Assembly (NCBI GenBank): GCA_027352645.1
Contig: DAIEIL010000167.1
Span: 1 to 6,272 of the forward strand
DNA: 6,272 nucleotides
Reading direction: 5' to 3'
Source: Rhodobiaceae bacterium
GTDB lineage: Bacteria; Pseudomonadota; Alphaproteobacteria; Parvibaculales; Parvibaculaceae
Positions 1-5,396 of this stretch are shown here, piece by piece. Made by a program: the position numbers and the translations under genes. Within the stretch, counting starts at the first letter, position 1; each line of letters starts with the position of its first letter. Below the pieces are notes generated by a model, which was not told where the DNA came from, did no database searches, and worked only from the letters and a program-made list of their open reading frames with translations.

Positions 1-224
1 GTCATACCGTCGGCGAGCGACTGGCTCGCGCCCTTGATCGAGGCCATGACGTCTTTCACCGTCTCGCCATAGCGGCCATAAGGCACGCATTCGCCGCGTC
101 CCGTCGCATCGCCGTCGCGAATGGTGACGGTGACGACCTGCGCTTCCGTTTTCGAGCCGCGTGAGATGGTAAAGGCGCCCGCGATGGGCCAGGTCTCGGT
201 TTCGACGGAAATCTCGCGCGTCAT
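1..224 (-). CDS. dgcA: DgcA-type N-acetyl-D-Glu racemase / L-Ala-D/L-Glu epimerase, N-terminal part (gene runs off left edge)
   Basis: Only the first 74 codons are present; the gene continues beyond position 1. The protein opens MTREISVETETWPIAGAF and continues TISRGSKTEAQVV, then RGECVPYGRYGET. These are the N-terminal capping-domain motifs of the dipeptide epimerase branch of the mandelate racemase/muconate lactonizing (enolase) superfamily. In that family the capping domain sets substrate specificity, and the catalytic Lys pair and metal-binding Asp/Glu lie in the C-terminal barrel, which is not in this window. The enzyme is cytoplasmic; no signal peptide is seen. Alphaproteobacterial members are often annotated either as L-Ala-D/L-Glu epimerase (murein peptide recycling) or as DgcA, the N-acetyl-D-Glu racemase of D-glutamate catabolism, whose partner DgcN is usually adjacent. 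Here the partner, if present, would be off the left edge. The ATG at 222-224 is preceded on the minus strand by the purine-rich AGAAAGAAG. The superfamily call is firm; the exact substrate is not. Confidence 0.82.
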   Translation of the reverse strand, partial: MTREISVETETWPIAGAFTISRGSKTEAQVVTVTIRDGDATGRGECVPYGRYGETVKDVMASIKGASQSLADGM

Positions 225-363
225 CTGGCTTCTTTCTTTCTACTCGTCATGTCCGCTTCATGCGGGGCGTGACGCGCAGAGAGAGTGGAGGGCAATCATC
301 TGGCCGGATGATGCCTTTCCCGCGCAAGGTCGCCAAGTCCAAAGAGACACAATTTCTCGGACG
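225..363. other. Intergenic gap between CHASE2-cyclase stop and dgcA start
   Basis: This gap of 139 bp holds no credible gene. It contains one imperfect inverted repeat (291-315, listed separately) and must also hold any promoter for the leftward dgcA gene. On the minus strand a loose pair, TTGGCG and CATCAT 17 nt apart, can be picked out, but each matches the sigma-70 consensus at only four of six positions and the second lies inside the hairpin, so I do not call a promoter. The gap makes tight co-translation of the two genes unlikely; read-through transcription remains possible. Confidence 0.5.
291..315 (-). terminator. Hairpin behind CHASE2-cyclase gene, possible terminator
   Basis: ATCATC (295-300) pairs with GATGAT (307-312). 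GGC (291-293) pairs with GCC (313-315) if A294 is bulged out, giving nine pairs around a six-base loop. It lies about 50 nt past the CHASE2-cyclase stop codon and upstream of dgcA. There is no U-run after the stem on the minus strand, so it is not a classical intrinsic terminator. It could be a weak or Rho-assisted terminator, a 3'-end stabiliser, or chance. Confidence 0.3.
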
Positions 364-2637
364 TCAGATCCGGCCCGCATACCAGGAGCCGTTCCAGTGC
401 TCGCCGGGCGGGTTCGTTTCATACTGGACAATCCGCGCCTCGTAGAAATCGTAAAGCGTCGAGATCGCGCCGTTGAGCTTGCGGCATTCGGTGATCGCCG
501 CCCGCGCGTCGGCCCAACGCTGGTTGCGATAGGCCGAGAAGATCAGCGCATGCGCTTCCTGCAGCGCGCGGAACTTCGGATTGGCGCGCATGATCGGATC
601 GCCGAGCAGGGCGAAGACGCGCCGGCCTTCCGGGTGGCGCGGCGTCGAGATGAGGTCGATTTCGAGCAGCGCATAACGATCGCCCACTGCGCGCTGCGTG
701 CCTTCGCCCACAATGATGGCGGGGCCATAGTTCCGTGCATTGCGCTGGAGATGGGCGCCGAAGCTCACCGGCTCTCCGAGCACGCCGTAATCGAACTGTA
801 GGATCGCGCCCATATTGCCCGTGGTTGCGAGCCCCGTATCGATGCCGATCGAAAGGCTCAGCGGCACATGGCTCAAATGCTGGCGCCGCGCATCCTCTTC
901 GAGGAATTCGTTCAGCGCTTCGAGGTTCTCGACCATGCGCAGCGCCGCGTCGCAGCCCTTGGACGCGTGCTCGTTGACGTCGAAGGGCGCATTCCAGACG
1001 GCATAGAGCGTGTCGCCCACCGTGCGGTCCACCATGCCGTTGCGGTCCTGAACGATCTTCACCATGGGCGAGAGGAAGCGGTTGAGGATATCGGCATAGG
1101 CCTTGGGATCTTCGAGATAGCGGTCGGCGATGATGTTGAAGTCGCGAAGCCCCACGACGACAGATGTCACGGGCTTGAGCTGCCCCTCCGCCTGAACGAG
1201 TTTTGGATGCGCATGCACCCTGGCAAGGCCCGACGGCGAGAGACGCCGGGAGAATTGCGCATCGATGAAGTTCGTCTGCTCCTCGGAATGGAGCTTCGTC
1301 ATCAACGCGCAGGTCAGGCTCGCCGCGATCAGCGTCAGGCCGCCGAGCGAAGGGTCGATGAGCCAGCGATGCGTATCGAAAGCCCACCATGAGGCGTAGA
1401 TGCCGCCGCTGCCGAGAAGCAGCGTGAGGAGGAAGCCCCAGCGGAAGCGGAAAAGGCTGAGCAGGATGATGACGAGAACGCCGCCGGCGAAGATATAGAG
1501 CTGTTCCGCCGCCGTGGCCCAGCCCGGCCGCGTCAGGAAGGCGCCGTCGAGAATCTGGTCGATTGCATTGGCCGCGATGGCGCCGGACGGCATCTGAATG
1601 CCGGTCGGCGTGTCGTAAAGCCTTTGCGTGCCATTGGCGGAAACGCCGATCACGGCGATGCTGCCTTTGAGGGAGGGAATGTCGCTATCGCCGTCGAGCA
1701 GCTTCGCGGCCGACACGGCGACGCGCGTATCCGGCTTGCCGAAATAGAGCCGCAGCGCGCCGTCGATTCCGGTCAGCGCGGCAAGGCCCGTATCGTCGAT
1801 CGACACCTGTTCGACGCCCGGCTCCATGCCGAAGGTGAAGCCCATTTCGGACTCGGCGACCTTCGCATGATAGCTCGTGCCGCCGCGCATCACGCGCAGC
1901 GTTTCGAGGATGTTCGAGGGGTAGAGCGTTCCGCCGAGATTGACGAGCATGGGGAGCGTGCGCACCGCCGTGCCCGGAGTCTGGTCGGGCAGGGTCGCGC
2001 CGCCGCCCTTGGCTGCGGCCTCGAAGGGGGCAAGGCTTGGGCGCCAGAGCGCATAGGTCGCCGCATAATGGCGCGCGTCGCTGCCCTGAGAGGCGACGCT
2101 GGCATGTGCGACCGGCGCGCGGGCGTCGCCCAGAGGGGCCTTGCCAGGCTCGAAGGAGATCACGGAAGGCGTGGCGGCAAGGAGTGCCGCGAAAGCCTGT
2201 TCGTGATCTGGAAGACTTGTCAGCGCCTCGCGCAGTCCATTGGAGGCGGAAAGCGGCGGCAGCGGCGTCCAGAGCTTCAGCAGGGAGGCGGTCGAGGTCG
2301 GGTCTTCCTCGTAAAGGGGCATGTCGAGGAGGATCGCGCTTGCGCCTGCGCGCTGCACCGCGTCCACGAGATCGGCAAGCCGCTTGCGCGGCCAGGGCCA
2401 GGCGCCATAGCGCTGCGCGCTCTCGGTGCCGATGTCGATATAAACCGTGTGCGGCCCGTCGGGCCCTGCCTTGCGCGGCTCGATGCGTTGATAGAAGTCG
2501 AAGACGTGATCGCGCAGCGTCGTGGCCAGGCCGCCGATGTCATAAATCGAAAGAGCGAGGCTCAGCACGAGCACGAGGCCCGGCAGGATCGCCGAAAGTC
2601 TGCGGAATGCAGGTGTCGATTCCATCGTCTCTCTCAT
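364..2637 (-). CDS. CHASE2-domain membrane protein with a degenerate class III adenylate/guanylate cyclase homology domain
   Basis: The protein has 757 residues. A short cytoplasmic N-terminus is followed by one membrane segment (about 14-35), then an extracytoplasmic CHASE2 sensor region (about 36-370, including YIDIGTESAQ at 66-75, AWPWPR at 79-84 and AILLDMPLYEEDP at 101-113). Three closely spaced membrane helices follow (about 377-396, 399-417, 427-447), then a cytoplasmic class III cyclase homology domain (about 488-680) and a helical tail (685-757) ending in a PPGEHWNG motif like that found at the end of related cyclases. This is the usual architecture of CHASE2 adenylate/guanylate cyclases, in which the periplasmic domain senses an unknown ligand. 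The catalytic site is badly eroded: Gly496 replaces the first metal Asp, Arg538 the purine-specifying Lys, Gly618 the Thr/Asp, Ser625 the Asn and His629 the Arg. Only the second metal Asp (Asp542 in VGD) is kept. Catalysis is therefore doubtful and a regulatory or binding role is more likely (inference). Start: ATG at 2635-2637, with AGGCGGG upstream; ATG at 2623-2625 (four residues later, behind GAGAG) is the main alternative. An in-frame extension up to 2802 is rejected because it adds 55 non-domain residues and begins in the loop of a hairpin. Confidence 0.88.
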   Translation of the reverse strand: MRETMESTPAFRRLSAILPGLVLVLSLALSIYDIGGLATTLRDHVFDFYQRIEPRKAGPDGPHTVYIDIGTESAQRYGAWPWPRKRLADLVDAVQRAGASAILLDMPLYEEDPTSTASLLKLWTPLPPLSASNGLREALTSLPDHEQAFAALLAATPSVISFEPGKAPLGDARAPVAHASVASQGSDARHYAATYALWRPSLAPFEAAAKGGGATLPDQTPGTAVRTLPMLVNLGGTLYPSNILETLRVMRGGTSYHAKVAESEMGFTFGMEPGVEQVSIDDTGLAALTGIDGALRLYFGKPDTRVAVSAAKLLDGDSDIPSLKGSIAVIGVSANGTQRLYDTPTGIQMPSGAIAANAIDQILDGAFLTRPGWATAAEQLYIFAGGVLVIILLSLFRFRWGFLLTLLLGSGGIYASWWAFDTHRWLIDPSLGGLTLIAASLTCALMTKLHSEEQTNFIDAQFSRRLSPSGLARVHAHPKLVQAEGQLKPVTSVVVGLRDFNIIADRYLEDPKAYADILNRFLSPMVKIVQDRNGMVDRTVGDTLYAVWNAPFDVNEHASKGCDAALRMVENLEALNEFLEEDARRQHLSHVPLSLSIGIDTGLATTGNMGAILQFDYGVLGEPVSFGAHLQRNARNYGPAIIVGEGTQRAVGDRYALLEIDLISTPRHPEGRRVFALLGDPIMRANPKFRALQEAHALIFSAYRNQRWADARAAITECRKLNGAISTLYDFYEARIVQYETNPPGEHWNGSWYAGRI

Positions 2638-2664
2638 GCATCGCCCGCCTGTTTTGGCGCGGGC
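2638..2664 (-). promoter_or_regulatory. Leader of the CHASE2-cyclase gene: ribosome-binding region inside a small hairpin
   Basis: On the minus strand GCCCGC and GCGGGC (plus-strand 2659-2664 and 2643-2648) form a perfect 6-bp stem with a 10-nt loop, and an alternative CGCC/GGCG pairing overlaps it. The right arm overlaps the best Shine-Dalgarno candidate, AGGCGGG, just before the ATG at 2637. If formed, it would hide the ribosome-binding site of that start and favour the ATG at 2625. In GC-rich DNA a stem of this size can arise by chance. Confidence 0.25.
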
Positions 2665-2781
2665 ATGCCCCGGTTCTGGACAGTGTGTGTCTGCCTTTGT
2701 CCTGTTGCGGGACAATGACAGGGTCGCCACGATCGGCGGTGCAGCTTCTGTTCCAGCGGGATGGAGAGGTTCGGGAGAGTG

Positions 2782-2823
2782 CCTTTCCCGGCCCCGTCGC
2801 ATGGCGGCAGGGGCCGGGAAGGG
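2782..2823 (-). terminator. Strong GC-rich hairpin behind the cytochrome c gene, probable terminator
   Basis: TTCCCGGCCCC (2785-2795) is perfectly complementary to GGGGCCGGGAA (2810-2820) around a 14-nt loop. Beyond one mismatched pair, two further G-C pairs extend it (CC at 2782-2783, GG at 2822-2823). It begins about 20 nt past the cytochrome c stop codon and lies about 145 nt before the CHASE2-cyclase start, where a terminator between two codirectional but unrelated genes would be expected. It lacks a following U-run on either strand, so termination may be Rho-assisted or the stem may mainly protect the 3' end of the cytochrome message. Confidence 0.55.
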
Positions 2824-2844
2824 AGATCGTTGCGCTCGGGCGCC

Positions 2845-3258
2845 TTACTTCGTGTGGCCAGCTGCCTTTTCGAGGAAGGCGATCAGATCCTTGCGGTCCT
2901 CGGGCTTCTTCAAACCGATAAAGGTCATGTTGGTGCCGGGGACGAAGGCCGCAGGCTTTTCGAGATAGGTAAAGAGGTTCTCTTCGGTCCACTTCAAGCC
3001 TTCCGTGCCCTTCTTCGTCATGGCGGCGGAATATTTGTAACCGGCATGCGAAGCGGCCGGCCGGTCGATGATGCCGTGCAGATTCGGACCCACGCGGTTC
3101 GGCCCCCCTTCCTCGACGGTGTGGCAGGCGGCGCACTTCTTGAAAACCTTTTCGCCCTTTTCGGCGTCGCCGCCCTTCCAGTCGTCATTGGCCGACGCGA
3201 CGCCTGCCAGCGACATGGCGAGCGCAAATGTGGCCAATCCGTTCAGAACCGCCTTCAT
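2845..3258 (-). CDS. Periplasmic class I cytochrome c (c2 / mitochondrial cytochrome c type)
   Basis: The protein has 137 residues. A Sec signal peptide (MKAVLNGLATFALAMSLAGV, cleavage likely after Ala-Ser-Ala at 21-23) leaves a mature protein of about 114 residues in the periplasm. A single haem-binding CAACH motif (Cys42, Cys45, His46) gives covalent haem attachment and the proximal ligand. GPNLHG follows at 57-62, as in mitochondrial-type cytochromes c. Met111 in PGTNMTF is the expected sixth ligand, Trp90 matches the conserved Trp of the fold, and a C-terminal helix (RKDLIAFLEKA) closes the domain. The family carries electrons, typically from the bc1 complex to a terminal oxidase or to periplasmic enzymes; the specific partner cannot be read here. 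The start at 3256-3258 is set by AAGGAGA seven bases upstream and by the signal peptide; an in-frame ATG 45 bases earlier would bury the signal sequence. The gene stands alone, divergent from the mla operon and followed by a strong hairpin. Haem insertion needs a Ccm system encoded elsewhere. Confidence 0.95.
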   Translation of the reverse strand: MKAVLNGLATFALAMSLAGVASANDDWKGGDAEKGEKVFKKCAACHTVEEGGPNRVGPNLHGIIDRPAASHAGYKYSAAMTKKGTEGLKWTEENLFTYLEKPAAFVPGTNMTFIGLKKPEDRKDLIAFLEKAAGHTK

Positions 3259-3265
3259 GATCGAA

Positions 3266-3272
3266 TCTCCTT
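3266..3272 (-). promoter_or_regulatory. Shine-Dalgarno site of the cytochrome c gene
   Basis: AAGGAGA on the minus strand lies seven bases before the ATG at 3258, a near-ideal ribosome-binding site. It decides the start against the longer in-frame ATG at 3303 and suggests efficient translation, in keeping with an abundant electron carrier. Confidence 0.85.
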
Positions 3273-3411
3273 GGTGTTCTCTAATTCTTGCGTACGCGGA
3301 CACAGCGGAGCGGTTCGCTCCGTCTGGCTATGGCGCGGAAGCATAGGCTAAACTAACTTTCGGCGCAGGTAAGGTCATGCGGCATACTGGCGCGTGAATT
3401 TTTGGACAGCT
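3273..3411. promoter_or_regulatory. Divergent promoter region between cytochrome c gene and mla operon
   Basis: The cytochrome gene leaves leftwards and mlaE rightwards, so both promoters should lie here. The stretch 3340-3360 (GCATAGGCTAAACTAACTTT) is more A/T-rich than its surroundings. It offers a poor minus-strand -10 candidate, TATGCT (in 3342-3347), without a convincing -35. On the plus strand CATACT (3383-3388) is a weak -10 candidate. Two symmetric elements occur: GCGTACGC (3290-3297), a perfect 8-bp palindrome, and the 7-bp inverted repeat at 3306-3322. I see the symmetry; its use as an operator is inference. Confidence 0.45.
3306..3322. repeat. Perfect inverted repeat, 7-bp arms, in the divergent intergenic region
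   Basis: CGGAGCG (3306-3312) and CGCTCCG (3316-3322) are perfect inverted arms around GTT. It lies 48-64 bases before the cytochrome c start and about 100 bases before the mlaE start. With a three-base spacer it could be a compact operator half-site pair or a tight hairpin in the cytochrome 5' leader. There is no U-run, so a terminator is unlikely. Confidence 0.4.
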
Positions 3412-3416
3412 GGAGG
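3412..3416 (+). promoter_or_regulatory. Shine-Dalgarno site pointing to a TTG start for mlaE
   Basis: GGAGG ends four bases before the in-frame TTG at 3421-3423. The upstream in-frame alternative, GTG at 3394-3396, has no recognisable ribosome-binding sequence in front of it, and the nine residues it adds (MNFWTAGGG) look unlike the rest of the protein. The site therefore favours TTG. Confidence 0.55.
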
Positions 3417-3420
3417 CGGT

Positions 3421-4593
3421 TTGGCGGAAACATCGGGCGCTAAAGGGCCCTCCGGCCGGGGGGCTGCCGCCTCCTACGCGGTCGAGGAAAAGGCGGGCGG
3501 GATCACCTTCCGCCCGGCCGGCGACTGGTCCGTGGCCCCGATCCTTGCCATCGACGACGAGCTACGCGCCTTCGCCGAAGCAAAGCCCGCCGGAGAAAGC
3601 GCCGTTTTCGACATGTCGGCCCTCATCCGTCTCGACACCGCGGGCGCATGGCTCATCGATCGCACGGCCGCCTCGCTCGAAGCACAGGGTGTCAAGGTCA
3701 GCTATCAAGCGCTGAAAGAGGGCCACAAGATCCTGCTCGACAAGGTGGGCGAGGGCGGATTGCCAAAGCCCACCATGCCGGAGCGGTCGTCGCTCTATGT
3801 CGAAATCGTGGGGCGGATCGGCGCCGCGCTCGTCGCCATGTGGTCGGAAGCGCTCGTCTTCGTCGAATTTCTGGGCCATGTCCTCGCCACGGTCTGGCGT
3901 AGCATCCGCCATCCGAGCCGCTTCCGCCTGACGCCCCTCATCCATCACATGGAAAAGGCGGGCTTCGACGCGCTTCCGCTCGTCTGCCTGCTCACCTTCC
4001 TCATCGGCGCCGTCATCGCGCAGCAAGGCGCGACGCAGCTTCGCCGCTTCGGCGCGGATGTCTTCACCGTCAATCTCATTGCCATCATCTTTCTGCGCGA
4101 AGTCGGCATATTGCTCACCGCCATCATCGTCGCGGGCCGTTCCGGCAGCGCCTTCACCGCCGAGATCGGTTCGATGAAGATGCGCGAGGAAATCGACGCC
4201 ATGCGCACCCTTGGGCTCGATCCCATGGACATGCTGGTGGTGCCCCGCGTGCTCGCGCTGCTCTTCACCATGCCGCTTCTCGCCTTTATCGGCGACATCA
4301 TGGGGCTCATCGGCGGCGGCGTCGTGGCGGTCATGCAGCTTAACATGTCGCCCGCTGTCTACATCGAGAGGCTTCGCGCCGCCGCCGATTTCTGGACCTT
4401 CGGCGTCGGCATTCTGAAGGCGCCCTTCATGGCGGTCGTCATTGCGCTTGTCGGATGCCGCGCCGGGCTCGATGTCACGGGCAGCGCGGAATCCGTCGGC
4501 ACACAGACGACAAGCTCCGTCGTGCGCTCGATCTTCCTCGTCATCATTCTCGACGCAGTCTTCGCCATGTTCTTCACGGCGGTGGGGCTATGA
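3421..4593 (+). CDS. mlaE: MlaE-family ABC transporter permease with fused N-terminal STAS domain
   Basis: Counted from the TTG start the protein has 390 residues (399 from the GTG at 3394). A flexible Gly/Ala/Ser-rich leader (1-20) precedes a STAS-like domain (about 22-110) with FDMSALIRLDTAGAW, the counterpart of the DSSG loop of STAS proteins; the central residue is Thr73. The MlaE permease domain follows (about 123-390): an interfacial/N-terminal helix region (130-160) and hydrophobic segments around 183-202, 217-240, 270-295, 296-309, 325-347 and 368-390. The family signature GRSGSAFTAEIGSMKMREE continues into IDAMRTLGLDP (239-268), the cytoplasmic coupling region that contacts the ATPase. 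MlaE homologues form the inner-membrane core of MlaFEDB-type phospholipid transporters. In E. coli the STAS protein MlaB is separate and binds MlaF; here a fused domain should do that job (inference). The gene overlaps mlaF by four bases and is the first gene of the operon. A phospholipid substrate is the default; sterol, hopanoid or hydrocarbon import by MCE systems cannot be excluded. Confidence 0.92.
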   Translation: MAETSGAKGPSGRGAAASYAVEEKAGGITFRPAGDWSVAPILAIDDELRAFAEAKPAGESAVFDMSALIRLDTAGAWLIDRTAASLEAQGVKVSYQALKEGHKILLDKVGEGGLPKPTMPERSSLYVEIVGRIGAALVAMWSEALVFVEFLGHVLATVWRSIRHPSRFRLTPLIHHMEKAGFDALPLVCLLTFLIGAVIAQQGATQLRRFGADVFTVNLIAIIFLREVGILLTAIIVAGRSGSAFTAEIGSMKMREEIDAMRTLGLDPMDMLVVPRVLALLFTMPLLAFIGDIMGLIGGGVVAVMQLNMSPAVYIERLRAAADFWTFGVGILKAPFMAVVIALVGCRAGLDVTGSAESVGTQTTSSVVRSIFLVIILDAVFAMFFTAVGL

Positions 4594-5378
4594 TGGACAT
4601 GGCCGACCAGATCGCCGAAGAGCCGATTATCGAGGTGAGAGGACTTCTGACGAAGTTCGACGATCACGTCATCCACGAGAACCTCGATCTCTCGGTGAGG
4701 CGGGGCGAAGTGCTGGGCATCGTCGGCGGGTCCGGCACGGGCAAGTCGGTGCTGCTGCGCACCATTCTTGGGCTCAAGTCGCCGGATGGCGGCAATATCC
4801 ACGTCTTCGGAAAAGACCTCGAAATGCTGCCCGAAGACGAGCGCCGCGCGCAGGAGCGGCGCTGGGGCGTTCTCTTTCAGGAAGGCGCGCTCTTTTCCGC
4901 GCTCACCGTCGCCCAGAACGTGCAGGTCGCCTATCGAGAGCATCTCCATATGGGCCAGAAGCTCATGGACGAGCTTGCGGCCGTGAAGATCTCCATGGTC
5001 GGCCTTCGCTCCGGAGCGGCCGATCTCTTTCCCTCCGAGCTCTCGGGTGGCATGAAGAAGAGGGCGGGGCTTGCCCGCGCGCTCGCGCTCGACCCCGAAA
5101 TTCTCTTTCTCGACGAGCCGACGGCGGGCCTCGATCCCATCGGCGCCGCCGCCTTCGACGAACTTATTACGGACCTCGCGCACACACTCGGCCTCACCGT
5201 CGTCATGGTGACCCACGATCTCGACACGCTCCACGCGACCTGCGACAGGATAGCTGTGCTGGCCGAACGGCGTGTTATCCTGATCGGAACGATCGACGAC
5301 ATGTTGCAGAGCGAGCATCCCTGGATCAGGGAATATTTCCACGGCCCGCGCGCGCGCGCGGCCTTTGCTGGCAAGTAG
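4590..5378 (+). CDS. mlaF: MlaF-type ABC transporter ATP-binding protein
   Basis: The protein has 262 residues and a complete ATPase: Walker A GGSGTGKS (46-53, Lys52), Q-loop Gln97 in LFQEGALFSALTV, ABC signature LSGGMKKR (151-158), Walker B ILFLDEP (171-177) with catalytic Glu176, D-loop AGLDP (179-183) and switch His209 in VTHD. QEGALFSALTVAQNV and LSGGMKKRAGLARA are typical of the MlaF/Ttg2A lipid-transport group. It is cytoplasmic and powers the permease through its coupling region. Start: the ATG at 4590 overlaps the mlaE stop as ATGA, which implies translational coupling; ATG at 4593 has better spacing (five bases) from GGTGGGG and ATG at 4599 is also possible, so the true N-terminus may be one or three residues shorter. 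An in-frame extension back to 4455 lies inside mlaE and is rejected. The C-terminus (HGPRARAAFAGK) is encoded across an uninterrupted CG dinucleotide run. Confidence 0.95.
   Translation: MMDMADQIAEEPIIEVRGLLTKFDDHVIHENLDLSVRRGEVLGIVGGSGTGKSVLLRTILGLKSPDGGNIHVFGKDLEMLPEDERRAQERRWGVLFQEGALFSALTVAQNVQVAYREHLHMGQKLMDELAAVKISMVGLRSGAADLFPSELSGGMKKRAGLARALALDPEILFLDEPTAGLDPIGAAAFDELITDLAHTLGLTVVMVTHDLDTLHATCDRIAVLAERRVILIGTIDDMLQSEHPWIREYFHGPRARAAFAGK
5347..5360 (+). repeat. (CG)7 dinucleotide run inside the 3' end of mlaF
   Basis: Seven uninterrupted CG units lie in the last codons of mlaF, encoding part of PRARA just after HG. Alternating CG is prone to replication slippage and to Z-DNA formation. 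A change of one unit would shift the mlaF frame about ten codons before its stop, beyond all ATPase motifs. Confidence 0.8.
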
Positions 5379-5396
5379 GCGGACCCGGGCGACATC

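Noticed and set aside
121..801. Plus-strand open frame of 226 codons at the left end
   Set aside because: It crosses antisense dgcA, the intergenic gap and the end of the CHASE2-cyclase gene, with no conserved motif.
419..1390. Second minus-strand open frame of 323 codons inside the cyclase gene
   Set aside because: It is an alternative frame of the same strand with Arg/Ala-rich composition; the conserved cyclase-like motifs are in the 364-2637 frame.
868..1392. Plus-strand open frame of 174 codons opposite the CHASE2-cyclase gene
   Set aside because: Its translation has no domain character and is rich in Arg, Ala, Val and Glu; it is the antisense shadow of a clearly recognisable cyclase-domain gene in GC-rich DNA.
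2697..2715. Short inverted repeat TTGTCC/GGACAA between the cytochrome c and CHASE2 genes
   Set aside because: Six pairs with a seven-base loop and no U-run or matching regulatory context; too weak to list as a feature.
1624..2718. Plus-strand open frame of 364 codons, and an overlapping one at 2037-2921
   Set aside because: Both lie antisense to the CHASE2 domain, have extreme Arg/Ala/Gly composition and no ribosome-binding site or recognisable motif.
3259..3303. Upstream in-frame ATG of the cytochrome c gene
   Set aside because: It would put 15 charged residues before the signal peptide and ignore the near-perfect AAGGAGA in front of the ATG at 3258.
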